Source of the DNA: Algoriphagus alkaliphilus
GTDB taxonomy: Bacteria > Bacteroidota > Bacteroidia > Cytophagales > Cyclobacteriaceae
Reading direction: 5' to 3'
Assembly (NCBI RefSeq): GCF_900103735.1
Contig: NZ_FMXE01000007.1
Location: forward strand, 1 to 64,000
DNA: 64,000 nt
Part shown: piece after piece, positions 26,995 to 36,809 of the stretch
How positions within the stretch are numbered: position 1 is the first letter of the stretch
How the letters are laid out: each line of letters opens with the position of its first letter
Translations under genes and position numbers: made by a program
Notes under the pieces: generated by a model
Told to the model about the DNA's origin: nothing
Database searches by the model: none
The model's input: only the letters and a program-made list of their open reading frames with translations

Positions 26995-27031
26995 AAAAAA
27001 ACCACCGAATTATAAAATTCAGTGGCTTTTT
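26995..27031 (-). terminator. Terminator after the amino-acid dehydrogenase gene
   Basis: An 11-bp stem with one mismatch (GCCACTGAATT with AATTCGGTGG) and a 4-nt loop ends in a T-run on the minus strand, 18 bp after the stop codon at 27050. Confidence 0.8.
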
Positions 27032-27049
27032 AGAATTTCGAATTTAAGC

Positions 27050-28150
27050 TTAGAATGGAAGTTTCACCCTCCCAATGGCTTCAATTCTGGCTTTTGCAGC
27101 TTCGATTGCAGCTTGTTGTGCTGGGATCTTTTCTTTTTCAGCTTTATCCAGTATGCCAAGGCAGGTATCATAAATCTTTTCTGTTTGAGCGAAGACTGAC
27201 TCTTTGTGATAATCCCCATAGTACTCGGCGCCAACGTTGATTACGCCACCGGCATTGATCAGGAAGTCAGGAGCATAGATGATTCCCTTCTCCATCAGTA
27301 TTTTTCCATGCTTGTCTTCATCCTTTAACTGATTGTTGGCCCCACCTGCTATCACAGCACATTTCAGCCTTTCAATGGTCTGATCGTTGATGGTAGCACC
27401 TAGCGCACACGGAGCGTAAATGTCCATCGGGAGGTCATAGATTACATTTGGATCCACGATGGTGGCACCGGAGGCATTGGCTATTTCCTTTAATTTATCT
27501 TCGAAAATGTCTGTGATGATAATCTCTGCACCTTCTTTGACGAGGTATTCGATTAGGTATTTGCCTACTTGACCCACACCCTGTACGCCGATTTTCTTGC
27601 CGCTTAATGAATCAGTTCCGAACGCTTTTTTCGCACCGGCCTTCATCCCCATATACACTCCGAATGCAGTCACCGGTGAAGGATCCCCGGCACCGCCTTT
27701 GATTTGTGGCAATCCGGTGACATGACGGGTCTCCATGGCGATATATTCCATGTCTGAAGTCTTCATGTTCACGTCTTCGGCAGTGACATAGCGTCCGCCC
27801 AGGCTCTCCACAAATCGGCCGAATCTTCTCAGGAAAGCTTCATTTTTCAAACTTGGATTACCGATGAGTACAGCTTTGCCTCCTCCAAGATTAAGTCCGG
27901 CGAGGGCGTTTTTAAAAGTCATTCCTCTGGAAAGTCGAAGCACATCAGTGATGGCTTCCGCTTCTGAAGCATAGGGCCACATCCGGGTGCCTCCCAAGGC
28001 TGGACCAAGTACGGTATTGTGAATTCCAATGAGGGCTTTAAGGCCTGTGGCTTGGTCGTGGCAAACGACCAGCTGCTCATGATCCATCGTGCTGATTTGT
28101 CCAAAAATAGACCCTTCTCGCACGCTTTCGGTTGCTTTAATCTCCAACAT
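27050..28150 (-). CDS. Glu/Leu/Phe/Val dehydrogenase, leucine/valine dehydrogenase type
   Basis: 366 residues, the length of leucine dehydrogenases. The glycine-rich substrate block LGPALGGTRMWPY and the catalytic lysines K80 (SRGMTFKNALAGLNLGGGK) and K92 match leucine dehydrogenase numbering. The Rossmann motif GVQGVGQVGKYL is present. It reversibly deaminates branched-chain amino acids with NAD. Leucine versus valine preference cannot be told by eye. It stands alone, with a terminator behind it and a divergent ABC gene in front. Confidence 0.92.
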   Translation of the reverse strand: MLEIKATESVREGSIFGQISTMDHEQLVVCHDQATGLKALIGIHNTVLGPALGGTRMWPYASEAEAITDVLRLSRGMTFKNALAGLNLGGGKAVLIGNPSLKNEAFLRRFGRFVESLGGRYVTAEDVNMKTSDMEYIAMETRHVTGLPQIKGGAGDPSPVTAFGVYMGMKAGAKKAFGTDSLSGKKIGVQGVGQVGKYLIEYLVKEGAEIIITDIFEDKLKEIANASGATIVDPNVIYDLPMDIYAPCALGATINDQTIERLKCAVIAGGANNQLKDEDKHGKILMEKGIIYAPDFLINAGGVINVGAEYYGDYHKESVFAQTEKIYDTCLGILDKAEKEKIPAQQAAIEAAKARIEAIGRVKLPF

Positions 28151-28297
28151 CTGAACTTAGCTTTTTAGAATATGTTATATTTGGGTTGTTGCCTAACTGT
28201 GATAGGCTGGTACAAAATTAAATACTTTTATCAGCCCGCAAAGGATTTACATCCGCAGTTTCTATAAGTTTATCCTCGGTTTTAAAATTTTTATTTG

Positions 28298-30088
28298 GTG
28301 AAGTCACTTTGGAGAATTAATAAGTATTTATATAAATACAAGGGTTTGCTGTTGTTGGGGATACTATTTACCGTCATATCCAACATTTTCGTAATCATTC
28401 CCGCGCAACTTGTTAGAATTGCCATAGATTATGTGGTGGAAAGTTTCTCAATATATCGTCCATTAATGCAGGGAGGAATGGGTGAACCGGCACGGGAAAA
28501 TTTTTTGGATTTCGTTTTTATTTTTGGAATTCTGATCCTAATAATGGCTTTGCTTCGGGGTTTTTTCCTCTTTTTGATCCGGCAGACCATCATAATCATG
28601 TCAAGAAAAGTGGAATATGACATGAAGAATGAAATCTTCAATCACTACCAAAACCTTCCTTTAAGCTTCTACAGAAAAAACAGTACCGGAGACCTGATGG
28701 CCAGGATCACCGAAGATGTGAGTCGCGTGAGGATGTATCTGGGTCCCGCTATCATGTATGGGCTCAATCTGTTGATTCTTTTCCCTTTGGTCATTTTTTA
28801 TATGATATCGGTGAATGCCGAACTGACACTTTACTCTTTGCTCCCATTACCAATTTTGTCCATCAGTATCTATTTTGTTAACAACCTGATAAACGAGCGG
28901 TCTGAGAAAATCCAACGCAGTTTATCTGAATTGAGTACTTTTGTTCAGGAAGCGTTCTCCGGAATTCGGGTTTTGAAGGCCTTTGTACGCGAAGAGGATT
29001 CTGCGAGAGAATTTGCAATCGCAAGTGAGGAATACAAACACAAATCCATAGAGTTGACCCGGGTGAATGCCCTGTTTTTTCCCCTGATTATGGCTTTGGT
29101 GGGGATTTCTACGATCATCACCGTTTATGTAGGAGGTATCCAGGTGATACAGGGGGAAATAGGGTATGGAGTTATTGCAGAATTTATTCTTTACGTCAGT
29201 ATTTTGACCTGGCCGGTGACCTCTCTCGGGTGGGTGACCAGTATTGTGCAACGTGCTGCGGCTTCTCAGACCAGGATCAATGAGTTTCTGGATATCAAAA
29301 ATGACATCGTGAGCTCTCGGAATCTGGAGGCTAATATTCACGGTGGAATCGTGGTTGAAAATGTGTCTTTTCACTATCCCGAATCAGGAATCAGGGCTTT
29401 GGATAAGGTTTCCTTTGAAATCAAGGCAGGCCAAACTTTGGGAATCATCGGTACAACAGGCTCGGGTAAGTCCACGATAGCCAATTTGCTGATGAGAATG
29501 TACGACCCGATATCAGGCAGCATCAAGATTGACGGTCTGGACATCCGCAATTACAACATATCTGGATTGCGAAAGCAAATCGGATTTGTTCCCCAGGATG
29601 TATTTTTATTTTCGGATACTATTTCAAATAATATAGCTTTTGGATTGGACCATGCAGATGAGTTAGTAATTGAAAAAGCAGCGAAAGACGCCGATGTTTA
29701 TCAAAATATTGTCGACTTCCCGAAGGGATTTAAAACTATGCTTGGGGAACGGGGGATAACGCTTTCAGGGGGACAAAAGCAGCGGGTTGCTATTGCTCGG
29801 GCTATTGCAAAAGAACCAAAAATTCTGATTTTGGACGACTGTCTTTCTGCAGTAGACACTAAAACCGAAAACTCCATATTGACTGCGCTAAGGAAGATCA
29901 TGAAAGACAGAACTTCAGTGATCATTTCCCATCGGGTTTCTTCGGCAAAACTTGCAGATCACATCATTGTGCTGCATGATGGTAAAATCATAGAGCGGGG
30001 AGATCATGATTCACTGATGAGTCAAAAGGGAGTTTATACAGACCTGTATGAAAAGCAAACTCAATCCGGTGAGCCGATTGAAGGCTGA
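28298..30088 (+). CDS. ABC exporter, permease and ATPase fused (MsbA-like)
   Basis: 596 residues from a GTG at 28298. A TTG one codon earlier is the only other start, because a TAA lies four codons further upstream and no ATG is available. Six membrane segments occupy about 15-310. The ATPase domain has Walker A GTTGSGKST, Q-loop FVPQDVFLFS, signature LSGGQKQR, Walker B ILILDD and switch His ISHRVSS. As a half-size exporter it should act as a homodimer moving lipid or a hydrophobic compound. The substrate is unknown. Confidence 0.93.
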   Translation: MKSLWRINKYLYKYKGLLLLGILFTVISNIFVIIPAQLVRIAIDYVVESFSIYRPLMQGGMGEPARENFLDFVFIFGILILIMALLRGFFLFLIRQTIIIMSRKVEYDMKNEIFNHYQNLPLSFYRKNSTGDLMARITEDVSRVRMYLGPAIMYGLNLLILFPLVIFYMISVNAELTLYSLLPLPILSISIYFVNNLINERSEKIQRSLSELSTFVQEAFSGIRVLKAFVREEDSAREFAIASEEYKHKSIELTRVNALFFPLIMALVGISTIITVYVGGIQVIQGEIGYGVIAEFILYVSILTWPVTSLGWVTSIVQRAAASQTRINEFLDIKNDIVSSRNLEANIHGGIVVENVSFHYPESGIRALDKVSFEIKAGQTLGIIGTTGSGKSTIANLLMRMYDPISGSIKIDGLDIRNYNISGLRKQIGFVPQDVFLFSDTISNNIAFGLDHADELVIEKAAKDADVYQNIVDFPKGFKTMLGERGITLSGGQKQRVAIARAIAKEPKILILDDCLSAVDTKTENSILTALRKIMKDRTSVIISHRVSSAKLADHIIVLHDGKIIERGDHDSLMSQKGVYTDLYEKQTQSGEPIEG

Positions 30089-30155
30089 TTTTTAGAACGT
30101 CTCTGGTTTTCAATATTTTCCGCTAACTTGATCACCTAAATAGACACTTTTGGCC

Positions 30156-30473
30156 ATGAAAAATAAGAAATCCACAACCCAGGATATTGAAGATGTTCTC
30201 CAGGAAATAGGAAACAAAATTGAGGACCTCATTCAAAAAGGTGCTGAAGTAGGGGCCGATGTCAAGGAAGAAATTGAGCAAAAGATCAAAGACCTAAAAG
30301 ACAACAAAACCTCATTGGAAGAGGAATTACGCAAAGGCAAGGAAATGCTGGAACGCGAATTCCAGGAGAAAAAAGAAGAATTAGAACCCCGGATTCAGGA
30401 ATCTAAAGGATTTATGAAGGAAGGATTCAAACAGATTTTTTTGGGCATCAAGGCTCTTTTCGGCAAAAAGTAA
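30156..30473 (+). CDS. Small coiled-coil protein of unknown function
   Basis: 105 residues from the ATG at 30156, highly charged and almost wholly helical (IEDVLQEIGNKIEDLIQKGA, KEEIEQKIKDLKDNKTSLEE, LRKGKEMLEREFQEKKEELE), with a hydrophobic C-terminal helix (FKQIFLGIKALFG). No signal peptide. It follows the ABC exporter by 67 bp on the same strand. I do not recognise a family; it resembles YtxH-like tails without the membrane helix. Confidence 0.75.
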   Translation: MKNKKSTTQDIEDVLQEIGNKIEDLIQKGAEVGADVKEEIEQKIKDLKDNKTSLEEELRKGKEMLEREFQEKKEELEPRIQESKGFMKEGFKQIFLGIKALFGKK

Positions 30474-30625
30474 ATTGAAGATTCAGTTCAATTGACCCCG
30501 CAGACCTCCGGTTTAATTTTTCTCAAAGAAAAAGAAAGTGACTGAAAATTTAATTTTAATACTGTATAAGTTTTAAAATTTGGGAATCAGCCCTGCGGGA
30601 AGCTAAGGATGTGGCAAGATTTGAA

Positions 30626-30656
30626 AAAAAAGCCCGGAGTCAATTCCGGGCTTTGC
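30626..30656 (-). terminator. Terminator after the dicarboxylate/amino-acid symporter gene
   Basis: AAGCCCGGA and TCCGGGCTT form a perfect 9-bp stem with a 6-nt loop, and a T-run follows on the minus strand. It lies just after the symporter stop. Confidence 0.8.
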
Positions 30657-30658
30657 TG

Positions 30659-32008
30659 TTATGGGGTTTCTTCCTGGACGCTTTCGTTGGCTGTGAATGG
30701 ATTCCCTTTGCGAAGCATTCCCTCAGGAAGTTCGCCTTCCGTACTGGCGACCACTGTTGTGACTACTACATCTCCGGTAACGTTTACCACCGTACGGAAC
30801 ATATCAAGGATTCGATCAGGAGCCATGATCAGCGCAATGCCTGCCGCAGGAACTCCGATGGACTCCAAGACCACGATCAGCATAATCAATCCGGCACCGG
30901 GAACCCCCGCAGATCCAATTGCAGCCAAAGTAGATGTTAGCACGATCATGATTTGCTGGGAAAAAGTAAGATCCATTCCCAAGGCTTGCGCGATAAAAAC
31001 GGCCGCCACACTCTGGTAAAGGCTAGTCCCGTTCATGTTGATGGTCGCTCCGAGTGGAAGGACAAAGCTGGTGATATTTTCAGAAATCCCTAATTCCTCC
31101 TCTGTCAACTTCATGGTTACAGGCAGTGTAGCTGAACTGGAACTGGTAGAAAATGCCAACAACTGGGCCGGACGAATTGCTTTGAAAAAGTCTGCATATT
31201 TTACCTTGGTGAAAGATTTTAAAAGAATGGGATAAATGACAAGCATCATAAAGAAAAGGCCTCCCAATACAATCAAACTGTATTTTAATAGGGCTAGAAG
31301 CAAGGTTACGGCAGACTGAGGATTGTCACCGGCAATCTCTACAATCAGGGAAGCCATCAAAGCAAAGACCCCATAGGGTGCGATGACCATGATGTAATTG
31401 ACTATTTGGATGATCAAATCATTGAACCCGTCAAAGAAAGCGATCACCGGTTCTGCTTTTGTTTTTGGAATTTGGAGCAGAGCGATTCCGGCTAAAATCG
31501 CAAAGAATACAACCTGTAGCATTGCGGCGTTGTCGGTGGTAGCCTGAAATAAATTTTGAGGTACCATGTCTACTATAGGCTGAAGCGGACTTTGATCCTG
31601 AAGTTCTGCGGCAGCTTCGGCACGCTGTCCGGCATCGCCTTCATACATGGCCATCAAGCTTTCCCGTGTAGAATCCGGAAGACCTTCGCCGGGTTTAAAG
31701 AGATTAACCAAGCCCAAACCTGTACAAATCGCGATGATGGTTGTGATCAGGAAAGCAAAAAGTGTTTTGCCACCTATCCTGCTCAACTTGGAAATATCTC
31801 CCAAATTGGAGACTCCGATAATCAAGGACGCTAAAACCAACGGCATGGCAATCATTTTCAGTCCATTGATAAATATCGTCCCTACGGGCTTAATGAAGTC
31901 CAATGTGATCCATTTTGGAATGCCAAACTGTATGGAAACCAATCCAAAAATAAGTCCTAAGACAAGTCCAATGATTATCTGGGTATGAAGGGGTAATTTT
32001 TTCAACAT
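30659..32008 (-). CDS. Dicarboxylate/amino acid:cation symporter (DAACS, GltP-like)
   Basis: 449 residues from the ATG at 32008 (MLKKLPLHTQIIIGLVLG); the frame runs 20 codons further upstream without hydrophobic character. The family marks are present: the serine-rich loop AFSTSSSSATLPVTMKLTEE (HP1), TINMNGTSLYQSVAAVFIAQ (TM7), GVPGAGLIML (HP2) and DRILDMFRTVVNVTGDVV (TM8). It imports glutamate, aspartate or C4-dicarboxylates with Na+ or H+ across the inner membrane. Exact substrate not determinable. Confidence 0.94.
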   Translation of the reverse strand: MLKKLPLHTQIIIGLVLGLIFGLVSIQFGIPKWITLDFIKPVGTIFINGLKMIAMPLVLASLIIGVSNLGDISKLSRIGGKTLFAFLITTIIAICTGLGLVNLFKPGEGLPDSTRESLMAMYEGDAGQRAEAAAELQDQSPLQPIVDMVPQNLFQATTDNAAMLQVVFFAILAGIALLQIPKTKAEPVIAFFDGFNDLIIQIVNYIMVIAPYGVFALMASLIVEIAGDNPQSAVTLLLALLKYSLIVLGGLFFMMLVIYPILLKSFTKVKYADFFKAIRPAQLLAFSTSSSSATLPVTMKLTEEELGISENITSFVLPLGATINMNGTSLYQSVAAVFIAQALGMDLTFSQQIMIVLTSTLAAIGSAGVPGAGLIMLIVVLESIGVPAAGIALIMAPDRILDMFRTVVNVTGDVVVTTVVASTEGELPEGMLRKGNPFTANESVQEETP

Positions 32009-32018
32009 CTTCTTAGGA

Positions 32019-33104
32019 TTAAATTTCCTGCAGTTTATTGCTTTTTGCCAACAAAAGATAATCTGCAATGACTAATGCCGCCATTGCCTCCACAATCGGT
32101 ACCGCGCGGGGAACCACACAGGGGTCATGCCGCCCTTTTCCGCTGACGGTGACAGTTTCTCCAGCCTCGTTCAAAGATTCCTGATCTTGCATGATCGTGG
32201 CCACAGGCTTGAAGGCAACGCGGAAGTAAATGTCTTCGCCGTTGCTGATTCCACCTTGTATTCCACCTGAATGGTTGGTTAAAGTGTGTACTTTTTCGCC
32301 TTCTTTGAAAAAAGTGTCGTTGTGTTGTGATCCACGCATTTTAACCCCATCAAAGCCGCTCCCATATTCAAAGCCTTTGACCGCATTGATGCTGAGCATG
32401 GCTTTGCCAAGTTCCGCATGAAGTCTGTCGAAAACAGGCTCTCCAAGTCCGGGAGGGGTGTTTTTGATCACACAGGTCACCACGCCACCGATCGTATCTC
32501 GCTCGAGACGCACTTGATCGATTAGCGAAATCATCTTTTCTGCCATTTCTGGATCAGGGCAGCGGACAATATTCTCTTCTGCAAGGCTCAGATTGAGCTC
32601 GGTGTAGTTTTTTTCAAGCGACAAATCTCCAACTTGTGATACAAAAGCCTGCATACTGATTCCTTTGGCTTCCAAAAATTGCTTTGCAATAGCGCCACCT
32701 GCTACTCTTGCAGCAGTTTCGCGGGCACTGGACCGGCCACCTCCGCGATAATCCCGGATGCCATATTTCTCAAAATAGGTATAATCCGCATGTGAAGGGC
32801 GGAATTTATCAGCGATATGAGAGTAATCCTTACTTTTCTGATCCGCATTCTGGATGACGATACCGATCGGAGTACCGGTCGTTTTTCCTTCGAATACTCC
32901 TGAAAGGATTTCGATTTCATCTTCTTCTTTTCGCTGCGTGGTGATTTTGGATTGACCGGGTTTTCTGCGTTGCATTTCTAGACGGATTTTGGACTCATCC
33001 AATTCCAAACCAGCCGGACAACCTTCTACGATTGCACCTAAAGCTTTTCCGTGTGATTCACCAAAAGTGGTTAGCTTGAAAAGCTTTCCGAATGAATTTC
33101 CCAT
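32019..33104 (-). CDS. aroC: Chorismate synthase
   Basis: 361 residues. Signature blocks are [35 protein letters not shown], the arginine-rich [20 protein letters not shown] and [20 protein letters not shown]. It converts EPSP to chorismate with reduced FMN in the aromatic pathway. Its ATG overlaps the batD stop by one base (TAATG), so translation is coupled. The pairing with batD has no obvious metabolic logic. Confidence 0.97.
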   Translation of the reverse strand: MGNSFGKLFKLTTFGESHGKALGAIVEGCPAGLELDESKIRLEMQRRKPGQSKITTQRKEEDEIEILSGVFEGKTTGTPIGIVIQNADQKSKDYSHIADKFRPSHADYTYFEKYGIRDYRGGGRSSARETAARVAGGAIAKQFLEAKGISMQAFVSQVGDLSLEKNYTELNLSLAEENIVRCPDPEMAEKMISLIDQVRLERDTIGGVVTCVIKNTPPGLGEPVFDRLHAELGKAMLSINAVKGFEYGSGFDGVKMRGSQHNDTFFKEGEKVHTLTNHSGGIQGGISNGEDIYFRVAFKPVATIMQDQESLNEAGETVTVSGKGRHDPCVVPRAVPIVEAMAALVIADYLLLAKSNKLQEI

Positions 33105-34549
33105 TATTTTTTCTTGATTATCAGAACCGCGAGAAGGGCAATTGCTCCCAGAAGTAGCAGATTAATTACGGTCGTAAAGTAGTATTTATATTGCTCGTTT
33201 AAAAACTGATTGCTTTCTGTTCCGATCCGATCGTAGATTCCCCCCAATCGCTGGCCTGAAAGTGCCTGATTTACTTTGCTTTCGCCGGATACGATAATTT
33301 TTGCACTTGGCATAAGGGTATCATAGACGGCCCTCACCGGATCAAAATAAATCCACTGGAAGTGATCATCCAATTCATAATTCCCGGCTTCATTGATGGT
33401 GATATAGTAATTAAACTCTTTGATCCCCGAGACCCGTCCGTAACCACGGTTGATTTGTTGCCTGACATTGGGGTCAAAGGTACTGAGATTTGTGCCTGTC
33501 ATTCGCTTGGGTGGAGAGACCGAATTGATGTTTCCAACTCCATTTACCCCAAAATTGTATTCGAATCCCTGCCCGGTTTCCACCTCAAGCATGCTGATAT
33601 TTTCCCTAAGTTGAAATACGCCCACACTCACTTCATTTTTGAGTGGATGGGGAGGGAGTGGCTTGACGGTAATGGTTTGTGGGCTGGAGTAGAATGTCTT
33701 AAAGTCTTCCTGCCGGCTGGCCCCGAAAAAACTGGGGTTTTTTGCAACCCGGTATTTGATCATCTCCCAAGGGAGGCGGGGAATTTCTATTTTTCCTTCG
33801 GAAAAAGGGAAAAATGAAGCCTCGTAAACCTTGTACCGAATCCATTTTTTACCGTTAATATTGACCATCTCAGGTTCAATATTGGTGATGTTGAAATTTT
33901 CTTCCCAGACGCTGTTGGGTTTGAGTTTTTTCAAAATCGCATCCAGCTGTCTTCCCGCTTCATAAAACTGGAATGGGGCCTGATTTTGCTCTGACATGTA
34001 AAATGCCACGTTGAGATTTAATCCTTCTCCTGCGAAAATTTCCTTTTTATCTACCGAAACTGAGAAAAACGCATCGTCTTCCAGTTCGATGAATTCAGGT
34101 TCCTCAGCTACCCTTCCGAAGTAATCAGCAAAAGGGTCTGTAACATTCCCTCCAAATCCCCGGGAACTGACAGGGTCAGTCACGGTTATCCTTTTTCCGG
34201 GTGAATCAAATAATGCACCGTTGATCAAAACGGAGAAATTACCTAAAGTAAATTGGCCCTTTCGGCTTGGCTTATAATATTGAATGATGCTGTTTGAGCT
34301 GCTCATTTGTCCATTGATGATATTCATGGACGAGGACTGAGAAATTCCTTGCTTTTGGAATCCCGGGATTTCTGGAAACTGATCATAGGATTTGATCTTA
34401 TCGTTAGCCAGTGTGACTTTGATAGTAAATGTTTCATTTAGCCCGATTTCGTCTGCCCCCAATTCTATCTGGACTTCTTGGGCTTGTGAAAAGTCCACAA
34501 TCAGAAAAGAAAGGCATACGAAAGAAAGGCAAAGTAACGTTTTGAACAT
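33104..34549 (-). CDS. batD: BatD-like protein (BatD/oxygen-tolerance family)
   Basis: 481 residues: a signal peptide (about 1-23), beta-sandwich repeats ([40 protein letters not shown], then [16 protein letters not shown]) and a C-terminal membrane anchor ([20 protein letters not shown]). This is the BatD layout. Family knowledge: Bat proteins were first linked to aerotolerance in Bacteroides fragilis and usually stand with batA/B/C and moxR genes. None of these is nearby, so this may be an isolated paralogue. It overlaps aroC. Confidence 0.85.
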   Translation of the reverse strand: MFKTLLCLSFVCLSFLIVDFSQAQEVQIELGADEIGLNETFTIKVTLANDKIKSYDQFPEIPGFQKQGISQSSSMNIINGQMSSSNSIIQYYKPSRKGQFTLGNFSVLINGALFDSPGKRITVTDPVSSRGFGGNVTDPFADYFGRVAEEPEFIELEDDAFFSVSVDKKEIFAGEGLNLNVAFYMSEQNQAPFQFYEAGRQLDAILKKLKPNSVWEENFNITNIEPEMVNINGKKWIRYKVYEASFFPFSEGKIEIPRLPWEMIKYRVAKNPSFFGASRQEDFKTFYSSPQTITVKPLPPHPLKNEVSVGVFQLRENISMLEVETGQGFEYNFGVNGVGNINSVSPPKRMTGTNLSTFDPNVRQQINRGYGRVSGIKEFNYYITINEAGNYELDDHFQWIYFDPVRAVYDTLMPSAKIIVSGESKVNQALSGQRLGGIYDRIGTESNQFLNEQYKYYFTTVINLLLLGAIALLAVLIIKKK

Positions 34550-34653
34550 GGATGCGAAAATAGGAATAATTCTATAATTAGGAGTTTCAAAATTAACGTA
34601 ACATCCTCGGGTAAGGCCACGTATCCTACCTTAAAATCAGTTAATAAACCCTA

Positions 34654-34854
34654 ATGAAGACAGCCATGCTAGAATATGTGAAGACCATTTTGCAAAAAGT
34701 CAGTTTCAATGCGTATTTGTTTGAGCGGGAATTGAAAAAGGGCATAAGATATTTGATGCCAACGGAACTCGATGAATTTAAGGATTGGTGCTATGCTACT
34801 TTTGGAGGCAGTCATCAGCCTATACTCAACCGCTATTTCAGACCAGCTTATTAA
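34654..34854 (+). CDS. Small hypothetical protein
   Basis: 66 residues, no signal peptide, basic and aromatic (MLEYVKTILQKVSFNAYLFE, LKKGIRYLMPTELDEFKDWC). It has its own ATG and a strong terminator 17 bp after the stop, which supports a real gene. I recognise no named family, although short proteins with a PTELDEFKxWC pattern appear familiar from related genomes (memory, not checked). Confidence 0.65.
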   Translation: MKTAMLEYVKTILQKVSFNAYLFERELKKGIRYLMPTELDEFKDWCYATFGGSHQPILNRYFRPAY

Positions 34855-34871
34855 TACTTCACACAAAGAGA

Positions 34872-34904
34872 AAAAGCCCCGAAGATCAACACTCCGGGGC
34901 TTTT
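34872..34904. terminator. Bidirectional terminator between convergent genes
   Basis: AAAAGCCCCG and CGGGGCTTTT make a perfect 10-bp stem with a T-run on each strand. It serves the small gene on the plus strand and the ammonium transporter on the minus strand. Confidence 0.88.
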
Positions 34905-34925
34905 CATTAATCTGATTGATTGGTG

Positions 34926-36167
34926 TTAATCTTTGGTCATGAAGTCTGGATAGGCCCGCATGCTATGTTCATTGATGTCAAGGCCCTCTACTTCTTCTTT
35001 TTCATCGACACGGATACCGATGGTCTTCTTTAGTGTAAAGAAAATCAGCCATGCGGTTCCAAAGCAAAATACCGCAGTGGATCCGATTCCGATCAATTGG
35101 GAAATCACTTGGCTCATTCCGGCTAAGTCCCCAAAAAGACCTACAGCCAAGGTTCCCCAAATTCCTCCGACCAAGTGAACTGAAATAGCTCCAACAGGAT
35201 CATCGATTTTTATTTTGTCAAATAATACCACACCGAATACTACCAATCCCCCACCTACAAAGCCAATTATCACGGAATCCAATATGCCCATTTGGTCAGC
35301 ACCTGCGGTGATCCCTACCAGTCCGGCAAGAATTCCGTTAAGTACCATGGTGATGTCATAGGTCTTGAACTTGATGTAGGAGACAATAAGAGCTCCAAAT
35401 GCCCCTGCCGCCGCCGCCAGTGAAGTGGTTACAAAAACCCTGGAAACTAATCCTGGAGATGCGCTCAACACGGATCCGCCATTGAATCCAAACCAGCCAA
35501 ACCAAAGTAAAAATACTCCGATGGTAGCCATGGGAATATTGTGTCCCGGGATTGCTTTCATGCCTTGAGCGGTGTATTTGCCGATTCTTGGGCCCAACAA
35601 ATAGGCTCCAACCAATGCTCCCCAGCCACCTACGGAGTGGACGATCGTGGAGCCTGCAAAGTCATAAAAGGGAGTTTCAAGCGTACTCAGGAATCCTCCG
35701 CCCCACTTCCACATGCCAACGATGGGATAAATGAAGGCTACATATAAGATAGAGAAGGTGATAAAAGGCCCCAATTTTACGCGTTCAGCTACAGCACCGG
35801 ATACGATGGTAGCAGCTGTGGCAGCAAACATGGCCTGGAAGATGAAGTCGGTGAAGTAGGTATAGCCCGCATTGTAATTGCTGCTGTCCCAACCTTCTGG
35901 CAGGCTGAGTCCCAATCCGCCGAAGCCGAAGAAACTTCCTGCGAAGTCGGCACCCGGATACATCAGATTAAAACCGATCAAGGCATAGGTTAGGATCCCG
36001 ATTGCAGGAATAATAGTGTTTTTAAAGAGGATGTTTACAGTGTTTTTAGATCGCGTGAGGCCGGCTTCCAGTGTGGCGAAGCCCAGATGCATGATGAAAA
36101 CCAATATGGTGGCAATCATCATCCAAAGATTATTGACCGTGAAAAGGTCTTGAACAGGTTCTTGCAT
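34926..36167 (-). CDS. amt: Ammonium transporter
   Basis: 413 residues from the ATG at 36167 (MQEPVQDLFTVNNLWMMI). The frame extends 39 codons upstream into the glnB gap without membrane character, so that part is excluded. About eleven membrane segments, with the conserved ALEAGLTRSKN, VHSVGGWGALVGAYLLGPR (pore and first pore His region), NGGSVL and the second pore His in ISVHLVGGIWGTLAVGLF. It conducts ammonium across the inner membrane. The P-II gene lies 34 bp upstream, the classic glnK-amtB pairing in reverse gene order. Confidence 0.95.
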   Translation of the reverse strand: MQEPVQDLFTVNNLWMMIATILVFIMHLGFATLEAGLTRSKNTVNILFKNTIIPAIGILTYALIGFNLMYPGADFAGSFFGFGGLGLSLPEGWDSSNYNAGYTYFTDFIFQAMFAATAATIVSGAVAERVKLGPFITFSILYVAFIYPIVGMWKWGGGFLSTLETPFYDFAGSTIVHSVGGWGALVGAYLLGPRIGKYTAQGMKAIPGHNIPMATIGVFLLWFGWFGFNGGSVLSASPGLVSRVFVTTSLAAAAGAFGALIVSYIKFKTYDITMVLNGILAGLVGITAGADQMGILDSVIIGFVGGGLVVFGVVLFDKIKIDDPVGAISVHLVGGIWGTLAVGLFGDLAGMSQVISQLIGIGSTAVFCFGTAWLIFFTLKKTIGIRVDEKEEVEGLDINEHSMRAYPDFMTKD

Positions 36168-36201
36168 AGGTCTGAATAGGTGTGATGTGTGGTGTAAGTT
36201 T

Positions 36202-36540
36202 TTAAAGCGCTGACTCTCCGGTATCGCTGTTTCGGATTCGGTAAGCTTCCTGCACGTCGTAGACGAAGATTTTTCCATCGCCAACTTCCCCTGTTTTTCC
36301 TTCGGAAAGGATGCATTGAATTACTCCTGGGGCCAATTCATCAGGCACAACGATTTCCAGCTTGGTGCGGGGGATGTAGGCAGGTTCGTAAGAGACGCCC
36401 CGGTACATTTCCTGACGTGCATGCTCAAAACCCATCCCTTTGATCTCGTAAAACGAGAGAAATTTGACCCCAAGCTTCGAAACGCAAGCGTGGATTTGGT
36501 CAAAGCGAGAGGTTCTGATAATCGCTTCTATTTTTTTCAT
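36202..36540 (-). CDS. glnB: P-II nitrogen regulatory protein
   Basis: 112 residues, the standard P-II length. The T-loop keeps the uridylylation-type Tyr at position 51 (EMYRGVSYEP), followed by the TKLEIVVPDE strand and the nucleotide-binding GEVGDGKIFVYDVQEAYRIR. P-II senses ATP/ADP and 2-oxoglutarate and blocks Amt. The T-loop entrance (KGMGFEHARQEM) is less like the canonical GRQKGH form, so the mode of modification is open. It heads the two-gene unit with amt. Confidence 0.95.
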   Translation of the reverse strand: MKKIEAIIRTSRFDQIHACVSKLGVKFLSFYEIKGMGFEHARQEMYRGVSYEPAYIPRTKLEIVVPDELAPGVIQCILSEGKTGEVGDGKIFVYDVQEAYRIRNSDTGESAL

Positions 36541-36689
36541 TTTTCACAATAGATTAAATGGTTTTTAGAGATTATGGCATGAAAGTAAGTGAAAAATTAA
36601 ACAATACTCATAAATAGGATGAAAAAACATCCAAAAAAATAAAAAAACGATTCAATATTTGAAAAATAAGGCTCTATGGATACTGGTTT

Positions 36690-36719
36690 GATTTTAATTC
36701 GTGTTAAAAAATTAAAATC
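36690..36719. promoter_or_regulatory. Perfect AT-rich inverted repeat between glnB and the nucleotidyltransferase gene
   Basis: GATTTTAATT and AATTAAAATC are perfect 10-bp arms around a 10-bp spacer. It stands in the 269-bp divergent region, about 90 bp before the plus-strand gene and 150 bp before glnB. An operator is possible; at this AT content a chance match is not excluded. Confidence 0.4.
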
Positions 36720-36809
36720 CTGTCAAAATAGTAACCGACATTCCTTAAATGATCTGATTTGGCTGTCGAAGATAAAAACCTAATTTTGCCAGCGATTTTA
36801 AATAAGACT

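Noticed and set aside
36168-36284. N-terminal extension of the ammonium transporter
   Set aside because: The extra 39 codons overlap the glnB end, carry no signal or membrane character, and the family start is at the ATG at 36167.
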